Assembly (NCBI GenBank): GCA_016124975.1
Contig: WGMP01000029.1
Span: 1 to 64,000, forward strand
Length of the DNA stretch: 64,000 nucleotides
Reading direction: 5' to 3'
Source: Phycisphaera sp.
GTDB lineage: Bacteria > Planctomycetota > Phycisphaerae > Phycisphaerales > SM1A02
This document shows, piece by piece, positions 36,005 to 43,395 of the stretch. Numbering within the stretch: position 1 is the stretch's first letter; every line of letters starts with the position of its first letter. The position numbers and the translations under genes are program-made. The notes beneath the pieces are model-generated. The model saw only the letters and a list, made by a program, of their open reading frames with translations. It searched no databases and was not told the DNA's origin.

Positions 36005-36044
36005 GGCCAACGCAACACCCGCGCCGCCACCTGACCCCGTCCCG

Positions 36045-36050
36045 TACATT
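36045..36050 (+). promoter_or_regulatory. TACATT -10 box, 6 nt before acs ATG
   Basis: TACATT followed by six C and ATG 36057. Selects this start over the longer open frame from 36003. Confidence 0.5.
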
Positions 36051-36056
36051 CCCCCC

Positions 36057-38069
36057 ATGTCCTCCCCCGCTGCGAGCCCCAACGGCAATGTCGAATCGCT
36101 CCTGAAGGAAGACCGCGTGTTCGCGCCGAGCGCTGCGCATGCGGCCGCGCTTGGCGGAGCGTTCTGTGCGTCGATGGACGAGTACCGCGCGCGCCACGCG
36201 CGGTCGATCGCAGACCCCGAGGGGTTCTGGGGCGAGGTCGCGGCGGACTTCGAGTGGTTCACGCCGTGGACGCGCGTCCTCGAGTGGAGCGCGCCCGACG
36301 CAAAGTGGTTCGTGGGCGCGACGACCAACATCTGTCACAACGCGCTCGACCGGCATGTGCTTGACGGGCACGGGCACGAGGTCGGGATCATCTGGGAAGG
36401 CGAACCGAAGGGCGCGAACGGCACCCCCGAGGTGAAGCACCTGTCGTACGGCGAACTGCTCGACGAAGTCTCGCGCTGCGCGAACGCGCTGAAGTCGCTC
36501 GGAGTGAAGAAGGGCGATGTCGTGACGCTCTACATGGGCATGGTGCCCGAGCTTGCGATCGCGATGCTTGCCTGCGCCCGCATCGGCGCGGCGCACAGCG
36601 TGATCTTTGGCGGTTTCCCCGCGCCTTCGATCGTCGACCGCGTGCTCGACGCGTCGTCGCGAGTGATCGTCACCTGCGACGGCGCGTGGCGGCGCGGGCA
36701 GGTCGTGCCGCTCAAGAAGAACGTCGACGAGGCGATTGCGCTGCTTGCCGCGCAGAACCACACGGTCGAGCATTGCATCGTGCTCCATCGCACGAAGAAC
36801 GAGATCGCGTGGACCGCAGGCCGCGACCACGCGTGGCACGAGCTCGTGGGCGCGCAGAGCGCGGAATGCGCGTGCGAGGCGATGGATTCCGAAGACCTTC
36901 TCTTCCTCCTCTACACCTCGGGTTCGACGGGAAAACCGAAGGGAATCCGCCACACGACCGGCGGCTACATGGTCTACACCGCGTACACCGCGCAGCAGAC
37001 CTTCAATCTGCGTGCAGGCGCGGGCCATGTCTACTGGTGCACCGCCGACATCGGCTGGGTGACGGGCCACTCGTACATCGTCTACGGCATCATGCCGAAC
37101 CGCGTGCCGACCGTGATGTACGAGGGCGCGCCGAACTGGCCTGCGGACGACCGCTTCTGGGAGATGGTCGCGCGCCACCGCGTGACGCACTTCTACACGG
37201 CGCCGACCGCGATTCGCGCGTTCATGAAGTGGGGCGACGAACACCCCGCGAAGCACGATCTCTCGAGCCTGAAGGTGCTCGGCACGGTCGGCGAACCGAT
37301 CAATCCTGAGGCGTGGATCTGGTACCACGAGAAGATCGGCCACGCGCAGTGCCCGATCGTCGACACCTTCTGGCAAACCGAGACGGGCGGGCATGTGATC
37401 ACGCCGCTTGCGTGCGCGACGCCGACGGTGCCTGGCTCGTGCACGCTGCCCTTCTTCGGGATCGACGCGGCGGTGGTCGACGAAAACGGCCATGAATTGC
37501 CCGCGAACACGGGCGGCCTGCTCGTGATCCGCAAGCCGTGGCCGAGCATGCTGCGCGGGATCCACGGCGACCGCCAGCGCTTCATCGACACCTACTGGTC
37601 GCGCGTCGCTGGCATGTATCTCGCAGGCGACGGCGCGCGCCGCGACGACCGCGGGTACTTCTGGATCATGGGGCGCATCGACGATGTCATCAACGTGTCG
37701 GGGCATCGCCTCGGCACGATGGAGGTCGAGAGCGCGCTCGTCTCGCACGAGGCGGTCGTCGAGGCGGCGGTCGTCGGCATGCCGCACGACATCAAGGGGA
37801 CGGGCATCGCTGCGTTCGTATCGCTTGGCCCCGGCCACGCGCCGAGCGAGGCGCTGAAGGCGTCGCTGCGTGAGCATGTGTCGGGGTTCCTCGGGCCGAT
37901 CGCGAAGCCCGACATGATCCGCTTCACGCAGGCGCTGCCGAAGACGCGCTCGGGGAAGATCATGCGGCGGCTGTTGCGCGATGTGGCGGCAGGCCGCGAT
38001 TCGAAGCAGGACACGACGACGCTTGAAGACTTCAATGTGCTCGCGGCGCTGCGGGGGAACGACGAGTGA
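36057..38069 (+). CDS. acs: acetyl-CoA synthetase (AMP-forming)
   Basis: Activates acetate (or propionate/acetoacetate-type short acids) to the CoA thioester through an acyl-adenylate. The 670-residue protein has the adenylate-forming core: LLYTSGSTGKPKGIRHTTGGY (phosphate loop), WCTADIGWVTGHSYIVYGIM, VDTFWQTETGG, YLAGDGARRDDRGYFWIMGRIDDVINVSGHRLGT, and the regulatory/catalytic Lys in RSGKIMRRLLR. Acs family features (ADIGW, WWQTETG-like FWQTETGG) favour acetate. The C-terminal Lys is the target of acetylation in other Acs enzymes. The stop overlaps the mntR start as GTGA. Confidence 0.93.
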   Translation: MSSPAASPNGNVESLLKEDRVFAPSAAHAAALGGAFCASMDEYRARHARSIADPEGFWGEVAADFEWFTPWTRVLEWSAPDAKWFVGATTNICHNALDRHVLDGHGHEVGIIWEGEPKGANGTPEVKHLSYGELLDEVSRCANALKSLGVKKGDVVTLYMGMVPELAIAMLACARIGAAHSVIFGGFPAPSIVDRVLDASSRVIVTCDGAWRRGQVVPLKKNVDEAIALLAAQNHTVEHCIVLHRTKNEIAWTAGRDHAWHELVGAQSAECACEAMDSEDLLFLLYTSGSTGKPKGIRHTTGGYMVYTAYTAQQTFNLRAGAGHVYWCTADIGWVTGHSYIVYGIMPNRVPTVMYEGAPNWPADDRFWEMVARHRVTHFYTAPTAIRAFMKWGDEHPAKHDLSSLKVLGTVGEPINPEAWIWYHEKIGHAQCPIVDTFWQTETGGHVITPLACATPTVPGSCTLPFFGIDAAVVDENGHELPANTGGLLVIRKPWPSMLRGIHGDRQRFIDTYWSRVAGMYLAGDGARRDDRGYFWIMGRIDDVINVSGHRLGTMEVESALVSHEAVVEAAVVGMPHDIKGTGIAAFVSLGPGHAPSEALKASLREHVSGFLGPIAKPDMIRFTQALPKTRSGKIMRRLLRDVAAGRDSKQDTTTLEDFNVLAALRGNDE

Positions 38070-38524
38070 CGCGGGGAGCGACACGGAAGGCGACGCGCGC
38101 GAAGAAGCCGAAGACGACCTCGAGCGCCGAGCACCACCGCGTGCTGCGCCAGCAGCATGAGTCCGAGGCGGCGCAGGACTACTGCGAGGTGATCGCGGAA
38201 CTGCTCGATTCAGGTGTCGAAGCGCGCGTCGGCCGCATCGCCGAGCGATTCGGCCTTTCGCATGTGACGGTGAGCCGCGTGGTGCGGCGCCTCGCGAGCG
38301 AGGGATACATCGTGGCCCGCGCGCGCGCGCCGCTCGGACTGACGCCGCGCGGCCGCACGCTCGCCGCCGAGGCGCGGGCGCGCCACGAGGTCGTCGTCGC
38401 GTTCCTGCGCGCGATCGGCGTCGACGAACGCACCGCACAGGCCGACGCCGAGGGCATCGAGCACCATGTGTCGCCCGCGACGCTGCACGCGATGGCGCGG
38501 GTGGCGCGATCGCCGCGCAGATAG
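38066..38524 (+). CDS. mntR: manganese-responsive regulator MntR
   Basis: DtxR/MntR-family repressor. The 152-residue protein has a winged helix (ARVGRIAERFGLSHVTVSRVVRRLASEGYIVARARAPLGLTPRG) and a dimerisation domain, without the SH3 part of DtxR. All six metal ligands of Bacillus MntR are kept at identical spacing: Asp38, Glu41, His107, Glu129, Glu132, His133 (D8, E11, H77, E99, E102, H103). Asp at the first position is the Mn-selective form. An N-terminal basic extension (residues 1-20) matches the E. coli-type MntR. Overlaps acs, so has no promoter of its own nearby. The likely target is the palindrome before the importer at 51578. Confidence 0.93.
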   Translation: MTRGATRKATRAKKPKTTSSAEHHRVLRQQHESEAAQDYCEVIAELLDSGVEARVGRIAERFGLSHVTVSRVVRRLASEGYIVARARAPLGLTPRGRTLAAEARARHEVVVAFLRAIGVDERTAQADAEGIEHHVSPATLHAMARVARSPRR

Positions 38525-38525
38525 A

Positions 38526-39065
38526 TCAGGCGGGCGGCTTCCACCAGAGCAGATCGACGAGGGCTTCGGGCGGTGGCGACAGCGTCGGAGATCCTGCGCG
38601 CGGCAGCCGAAGGAAGTCTGGCGCAGAGCTCCACTCCCAATCCTCGGCCCGCCGGCAGAGTCCCGCGCGCACGGGGTTGAGGTGGATGTATCTGACCTTG
38701 GCCCAGTACTCCTGCCAGGACCAGATCGTGCGGTCGTGGCCGCCTCCATGGAGCCAGAACGCCCCCGCGGCTGCATCGGCGTCAATGCAGATGTGTGCAT
38801 GCCTGCGGATGTTGAACGCCGTGTGCTGCTTGAAGCGGCGCAACCATGCAGATACCGAGAGCGTGCGCGCCGTCACAAGCAGATGGACATGGTTCGACAT
38901 GAGCACCCATGCATGGAGTTCGATGCAGGATTGTGTGACATCTGCAGACAGCTGGTCGCGGATGATCCGACGGGTGGCATCATGGCCCAGCCAGTGCGCG
39001 CGTCCATCGCACGAGAAGGTGAGAAAGGCCGTTCTGGACGGCGCATGGCGGACTTGCGTTGTCAT
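38526..39065 (-). CDS. REP-associated tyrosine transposase (RAYT)
   Basis: Y1-type single-strand transposase of the IS200/RAYT group. 179 residues: AFLTFSCDGRAHWLG, HAWVLMSNHVHLLV with the HxH metal motif (HVH), a helix WLRRFKQHTAFNIRRH, and VRYIHLNPVRAGLCRRAEDWEWSS holding the catalytic Tyr and the RAYT signature. Start ATG 39065 with GGAGGAG about 10 nt upstream is preferred; the longer frame runs into the REP palindrome. It converges with mntR (1-nt gap). Three REP hairpins lie directly upstream at 39194-39351, and relatives lie at 15-396. No terminal inverted repeats of an insertion sequence were seen, so it is likely a domesticated single copy. Confidence 0.92.
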   Translation of the reverse strand: MTTQVRHAPSRTAFLTFSCDGRAHWLGHDATRRIIRDQLSADVTQSCIELHAWVLMSNHVHLLVTARTLSVSAWLRRFKQHTAFNIRRHAHICIDADAAAGAFWLHGGGHDRTIWSWQEYWAKVRYIHLNPVRAGLCRRAEDWEWSSAPDFLRLPRAGSPTLSPPPEALVDLLWWKPPA

Positions 39066-39158
39066 GTGCTCGACTCCTCCGGAGGCGAACATATCGGTGG
39101 TCCGGGCCACCTCTCCGTGATGTGACGGATTCGCACCGTTCGCAGCGAACGGGGAGCG

Positions 39159-39410
39159 ATGCGCATCGGAGTCGAAGGCTGGCATCATCCGTTCCGCATG
39201 CTGAAGCATGCGGGCACCCCTGATCTTCGTGGCGCAAGGTTCAGGTCGTGGGAGTCGACAAACAAGGGGTGCCCGCAGGTTTCAACCTGCGGAACGCGAA
39301 CCGTCGGAGTCGACGGCTGGCATCATCCGTTCCGCATGCTGAAGCATGCGGGCACCCCTGATTTTCGTGGCGCGCGGTTCGGGTCGTGGGAGTCGACAAC
39401 CAAGGGGTGG
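39159..39410. repeat. REP cluster upstream of the RAYT gene
   Basis: Fills the 401-nt space between RAYT and the DUF1501 gene. Hairpins: CCGCATGCT-GA-AGCATGCGG at 39194-39213 and 39332-39351, and an inverted one with compensated arms, CCGCAGGTT-TC-AACCTGCGG, at 39273-39292. The unit repeats with a 138-bp period. Flanks GGCACCCCTGAT and GTTCCG are shared, inverted, with the cluster at 1-420. No promoter or gene is seen within. Confidence 0.88.
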
Positions 39411-39466
39411 ATGCCTTCGTGGCGGATGCCTTCGTGTCGCGGGGCTCCGCGTCGCGCGACCCGCCC

Positions 39467-40969
39467 TCACGCGAGCAGGCCTGCGATCACCTTCGCGTCG
39501 CCTTGCACGCCCGTGAGGCGGTGGTTGAGGCCTGCGTGGGCATAGCCGAGGCGCAGGTGGTCGAGGCCGAGGAGGTGCAGCACCGTCGCCTGGAAGTCGC
39601 GTACGCGCACGGGGTCGCGCGCGATGCGGTAGCCGAGTTCGTCGGTCTCGCCGTAGACGGTGCCGCGGCGCACGCCGCCGCCCGCCATCCACATCGTGAA
39701 GGCGTGCGGATGATGGTCGCGCCCGAGGAAATCCTTCTTGCCGTCGCGGAACTCCGCGACGGGCGTGCGGCCGAACTCGCCGCCCCAGACGACGAGCGTC
39801 TCGTCGAGCAGGCCGCGGCGTCGGAGGTCGCGCACGAGCGCGGCGACGGGCTGGTCCATCTCCTTGCACTTCTTCGGGAGCTGAGTGAGGAGATCGTCGT
39901 GCGGGCTCGTGCCGTGGCCGTCCCAGCCCCAGTCGTAGAGCTGCACGAAGCGCACGCCGCGCTCGACGAGCCGCCGCGCGAGCAGGCACGAGTTCGCGAG
40001 ACTCGGCTTCCCAGGCTCCGCGCCGTACTCCTCGAGCGTCTCCTTCGGTTCGCGCGCGAGGTCCATCGCCTCAGGCACGGCCATCTGCATGCGATAGGCG
40101 AGCTCGTACTGCGCGATGCGCGCCTCCGTCTCGCGGTCGCCGTGCTCGGCAAGCCGCGCGCGCCCGATCGACGCGATGGCCTCGATGGTGGCGCGCCGCG
40201 TCTCGCGCAGCATTCCCTCGGGGTCGTTCACATAGAGGACGGGCGCACCGCTCGCGCGACACTGGACGCCCTGGTAGACGCCCGGAAGGAAACCGCTCCC
40301 CCACACGCTCTTGCCTGCGTCGGGCGTCTTGTCTCCCGACACGAGCACGACGAACGCAGGCAGGTCGCGCGACTCGCTTCCGAGCCCGTAGCCAACCCAC
40401 GAGCCGAGGCTCGCGGCGCCGAACCGCGCCTCGCCCGTGTGGAGGAGAAGCTGCGCGGGCGCATGGTTGAACTGGTCGGTCGTGAGCGTCTTCACGACGC
40501 AGACCTCGTCCTCGATCGTGCGGAAGTGCGGGAGAAGGTCGCTCGTCCAGAAGCCCGCGCGGCCCGCCTGCCTCAACCTGTGCTGCGGCGCGAGGAGCGT
40601 CGGGTGGCCCTTGATGAACGCGAACTTCTCGCCCTTCAGGTACTCGTCGGGGCAAGGTGTCCCGTCGAACTTCGCAAGCTCGGGCTTGTAGTCGAGAAGC
40701 TCGAGCTGGCTCGGCGAACCTGCGAGGTGGATGTAGATCACGCTCTTCGCACGCGCGGGGAAGTGCGGAGCGCGCGCGGCGAGCGGGTCGGCTCCCGCGA
40801 CGCCCCCGCCGCCGCGCGCGGCGCCCGCCTCGCGCGCGAGGAGCTCGGACAGCGCGATTCCGCCAAGGCTGAACGCGGCGGTTCCGCCCGCGAGGCCTCC
40901 GAGGCACGAGCCGAGAAAGGTGCGGCGCGTCTGCGCTTCGAGGTTGGCGAGTGCGTCGCGCGGCGTCAT
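39467..40969 (-). CDS. DUF1501 protein with Tat signal
   Basis: 500 residues. N-terminal twin-arginine signal RRTFLGSCLGGLAGGTAAFSLGG. The body is the DUF1501 (sulfatase-fold, alkaline-phosphatase-like) family: SVIYIHLAGSPSQLELLDYKP, KTLTTDQFNHAPAQLLLHTG, GSWVGYGLGSES, VWGGEFGRTP, GRDHHPHAFTMWMAGGGVRRG and DFQATVLHLLGLD are its usual segments. These proteins occur in planctomycetes next to DUF1549/DUF1553 cytochrome-like proteins, as here, where the partner begins 8 nt upstream. Reaction not known; the fold suggests ester or phosphate hydrolysis outside the cytoplasm. Confidence 0.93.
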   Translation of the reverse strand: MTPRDALANLEAQTRRTFLGSCLGGLAGGTAAFSLGGIALSELLAREAGAARGGGGVAGADPLAARAPHFPARAKSVIYIHLAGSPSQLELLDYKPELAKFDGTPCPDEYLKGEKFAFIKGHPTLLAPQHRLRQAGRAGFWTSDLLPHFRTIEDEVCVVKTLTTDQFNHAPAQLLLHTGEARFGAASLGSWVGYGLGSESRDLPAFVVLVSGDKTPDAGKSVWGSGFLPGVYQGVQCRASGAPVLYVNDPEGMLRETRRATIEAIASIGRARLAEHGDRETEARIAQYELAYRMQMAVPEAMDLAREPKETLEEYGAEPGKPSLANSCLLARRLVERGVRFVQLYDWGWDGHGTSPHDDLLTQLPKKCKEMDQPVAALVRDLRRRGLLDETLVVWGGEFGRTPVAEFRDGKKDFLGRDHHPHAFTMWMAGGGVRRGTVYGETDELGYRIARDPVRVRDFQATVLHLLGLDHLRLGYAHAGLNHRLTGVQGDAKVIAGLLA

Positions 40970-40976
40970 CGGGGAA

Positions 40977-43265
40977 TCACGATCTCGTGAGGAAGTCGTC
41001 GAGGTTGAGGATCACATTCGCGGCGGCGACGAGCGCGGCGTCGCGCGCAAGGTCGATGGAACCTTCGGCCGCGCGCCCCGCGAGGACCAGCGCGAGTTCG
41101 TCGCGCCCCGCATAGCGCACGCGTTCCGAAGCGACGAGCGCGGCGAGCCGCTCGACCTCGTCGTCATGGGCGCGTCGCCCGAGCGCGCGCTCGAGCATGG
41201 CGCGCACCGCGGCCGCGTCGTCGGCGTGCGCGCGCGCCGACACCGCCAGCGCCTGCGCCGCCTCGAGGTAGACGGGATCGTTCAGCATGACGAGCGCCGC
41301 AAGGGGCGTATTCGTGCGCGTGCGCCGCACGGTGCAGGTCTCGCGGCTCGTCGCGTCGAAGGCGATGAACGATGGATACGGCGAACTCCGCCTGAGGAAG
41401 GTGTAGATCGCGCGGCGATGGCGGTCCTCGCCCTCGCTCGTCTTCCAGTCGTCGCCCGAGTAGACGACCTGCCACACGCCTTCGGGCTGCGGCGGCATGA
41501 CGGGCGGGCCGCCGAGCTTGCGCGAGAGAAGCCCGCTGGCCGCGAGCGCCGTGTCGCGGATCTGCTCGGCCTCGAGCCTGAGGCGCGGCGCGCGCGACCA
41601 GAGGCGGTTGTCGGGGTCGCGCGCAAGCGCCTCAGCCGACGCAACCGACGACTGGCGGTAGGTCGCGCTCGTGACGATCTCGCGGAGCAGCGCCTTCATC
41701 GAGAACCCGCGCTCGACGAGGACGCTCGCGAGGTGGTCGAGCAGCGCCTGGTCGCTCGCGCCCGAACCCATCACGCCGAAGTCCTCGCTCGACTCGACGA
41801 TGCCGCGGCCGAAGAGCGTCTCCCATGCGCGGTTCGCCGCAACGCGCGCGAAGAGCGGGTTCGCGGCGCTCGCGACCCAGCGCGCCATCGCAAGTCGGTC
41901 CGCGGGCTGTGCGCCGTCGACGCCGCCGAGGACCGCGGGCACGCCCGCCTCGACCTCTTCCTCGGGGCTTCCGAGCGAACCACGCGCCAGCACATGCGTC
42001 TTCCGCCGCGCGTCGCCCGCAAGCTCGCGCATGACGGGCGCGCTCGTCTTCGCGCCCGCGCGCTCGACCTCGAGGCGCGGGTGGTCGTCGTCGCGGTCGG
42101 CGTCCTCGGTCTGGTTCAGATAGGCGAGGAAGCGGAAGTACTCGCGGTGCGTGAACGGGTCGTAGGGATGCCCATGGCACTGGACGCACTGGAAGGTGAC
42201 GCCGAGGAACGACTGCCAGGTCGTCGACACGCGGTCGAAGACGGCGGCCATGCGGAACTCCTCGTTGTCGGTGCCGCCCTCCGTGTTCGTGAGCGTGTTG
42301 CGGTGGAACGCGGTCGCGAGGACGTCGGACTCGGTCGCGCCCTCCAGCATGTCGCCCGCGAGAAGCCGCACGGCGAACTCGTCGTACGGCATGTCGGCGT
42401 TGAGCGCGTCGATGAGCCAGTCGCGCCAGGCCCAGATGTCGCGTCGGCTGTCCTTCTCGTAGCCCTGCGTGTCGGCGTATCGGCCGAGGTCGAGCCAGAT
42501 GCGCGCGAAGCGCTCGCCATAGGCTGGGCTTGCGAGCAGCGCGTCCACGAAGCGCTCGTAGGCATCGGGTCGCTCGTCCGCGAGGAACGCCTCGCGCAGC
42601 GCGTCGTCGGGCGGAAGCCCCGTGAGGTCGAGCGCCACGCGGCGCGCAAGCGTGGCGCGGTCGGCCTCCGCCGAGAGCGCGAGCCCCGCCGCTTCGAGGC
42701 GCGCGATCACGAGATCGTCGAGCTGAGGGCGGTCGAGCGGACGCGCGGCGCTTGCGTCGCGCCCCCCCGCCGTCGCAGGCACGACCGGCTCCGATCGAGG
42801 CGCGAACGCCCAGTGCGTGCCCCACTCTGCGCCCTCGGCGATCCAGCGCCTGATCACGCCGATCTCCTTCTCGGAAAGCGGCGCGGCCTCGGGCGGCATG
42901 CGCTCGTCGGGGTCGCCCGACACGATGCGACGGAAGAGTTCGCTCGCCTCGGGGTGGCCTGCGACGACCGCCGTCTCGCCGCTTCGAAGCGGCGCCTTGA
43001 TGCGTGATTCGTCGGCGAGGTTCAGGCCCGCGAGCTCGCGCACGCCGCCGTGGCAGCGGAAGCACTGCGAGGCGAGGATGGGCAGCACCTCGCGCGCGAA
43101 GTCGACGCGCGCGCCGTCGTCGGGCGCGGGGTCGGCGCGCGCGGCGGGCACCTCGTCGCCGTACCGCGTCTCGCGAGCGAACGCGGCGCCTGCAAACGCC
43201 GCACAGAGCGCGAGCGCGGCGCCCGCGCCGCGATGCCTGCTGGTTGGCGGAAGGCCTCGCCGCAT
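40977..43265 (-). CDS. PSCyt1/DUF1549/DUF1553 protein
   Basis: 762 residues, exported (hydrophobic AALALCAAFAGAAFA). N-terminal cytochrome-like PSCyt1 segment with CFRCH (haem-type CxxCH, about residue 52) and MPP; then DUF1549 (RPLDRPQLDDLVIARLEAAGLALSAEADRATLARRVALDLTGLPP, YGERFARIWLDLGRYADTQGYEKD) and DUF1553 (MARWVASAANPLFARVAANRAWETLFGRGIVESSEDFG, LLDHLASVLVERGFSMKALLREIVTSATYRQSS, ALVMLNDPVYLEAAQAL). All typical for planctomycetes. Transcribed ahead of the DUF1501 gene. TATCCT ends 6 nt before the ATG (43272-43277). Function unknown, perhaps oxidative breakdown of polymers. Confidence 0.93.
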   Translation of the reverse strand: MRRGLPPTSRHRGAGAALALCAAFAGAAFARETRYGDEVPAARADPAPDDGARVDFAREVLPILASQCFRCHGGVRELAGLNLADESRIKAPLRSGETAVVAGHPEASELFRRIVSGDPDERMPPEAAPLSEKEIGVIRRWIAEGAEWGTHWAFAPRSEPVVPATAGGRDASAARPLDRPQLDDLVIARLEAAGLALSAEADRATLARRVALDLTGLPPDDALREAFLADERPDAYERFVDALLASPAYGERFARIWLDLGRYADTQGYEKDSRRDIWAWRDWLIDALNADMPYDEFAVRLLAGDMLEGATESDVLATAFHRNTLTNTEGGTDNEEFRMAAVFDRVSTTWQSFLGVTFQCVQCHGHPYDPFTHREYFRFLAYLNQTEDADRDDDHPRLEVERAGAKTSAPVMRELAGDARRKTHVLARGSLGSPEEEVEAGVPAVLGGVDGAQPADRLAMARWVASAANPLFARVAANRAWETLFGRGIVESSEDFGVMGSGASDQALLDHLASVLVERGFSMKALLREIVTSATYRQSSVASAEALARDPDNRLWSRAPRLRLEAEQIRDTALAASGLLSRKLGGPPVMPPQPEGVWQVVYSGDDWKTSEGEDRHRRAIYTFLRRSSPYPSFIAFDATSRETCTVRRTRTNTPLAALVMLNDPVYLEAAQALAVSARAHADDAAAVRAMLERALGRRAHDDEVERLAALVASERVRYAGRDELALVLAGRAAEGSIDLARDAALVAAANVILNLDDFLTRS

Positions 43266-43271
43266 CGCTGC

Positions 43272-43277
43272 AGGATA
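43272..43277 (-). promoter_or_regulatory. TATCCT -10 box, 6 nt before DUF1549 gene ATG
   Basis: Minus-strand TATCCT-N6-ATG, no Shine-Dalgarno sequence. Confidence 0.55.
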
Positions 43278-43318
43278 CGGGAGGCGCGCTGCGGATTGAA
43301 CGCTCGGAGGTCAGACGA

Positions 43319-43352
43319 CAAAGAAAGCGGCCCCGCCTGGGGCGGGGCCGCG
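43319..43352 (-). terminator. intrinsic terminator of metalloprotease gene
   Basis: 11-bp stem GCGGCCCCGCC (43328-43338) with GGCGGGGCCGC (43342-43352), 3-nt loop. Read on the minus strand it is followed by TTTCTTTGT, a proper T tract, 44 nt past the stop of the metalloprotease gene. Confidence 0.85.
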
Positions 43353-43395
43353 TTGCATCAAGGAGTGGATCGGCTCGGAGGAGCGCTGCGCGCCG

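Noticed and set aside
39066-39209. N-terminal extension of the transposase beginning in the REP hairpin
   Set aside because: The extension encodes the palindrome itself and no conserved RAYT sequence; ATG 39065 has a GGAGGAG ribosome site.
38526-39410. Complete insertion sequence
   Set aside because: No terminal inverted repeats, target duplications or second copy of the transposase; RAYT genes are typically single and non-mobile.
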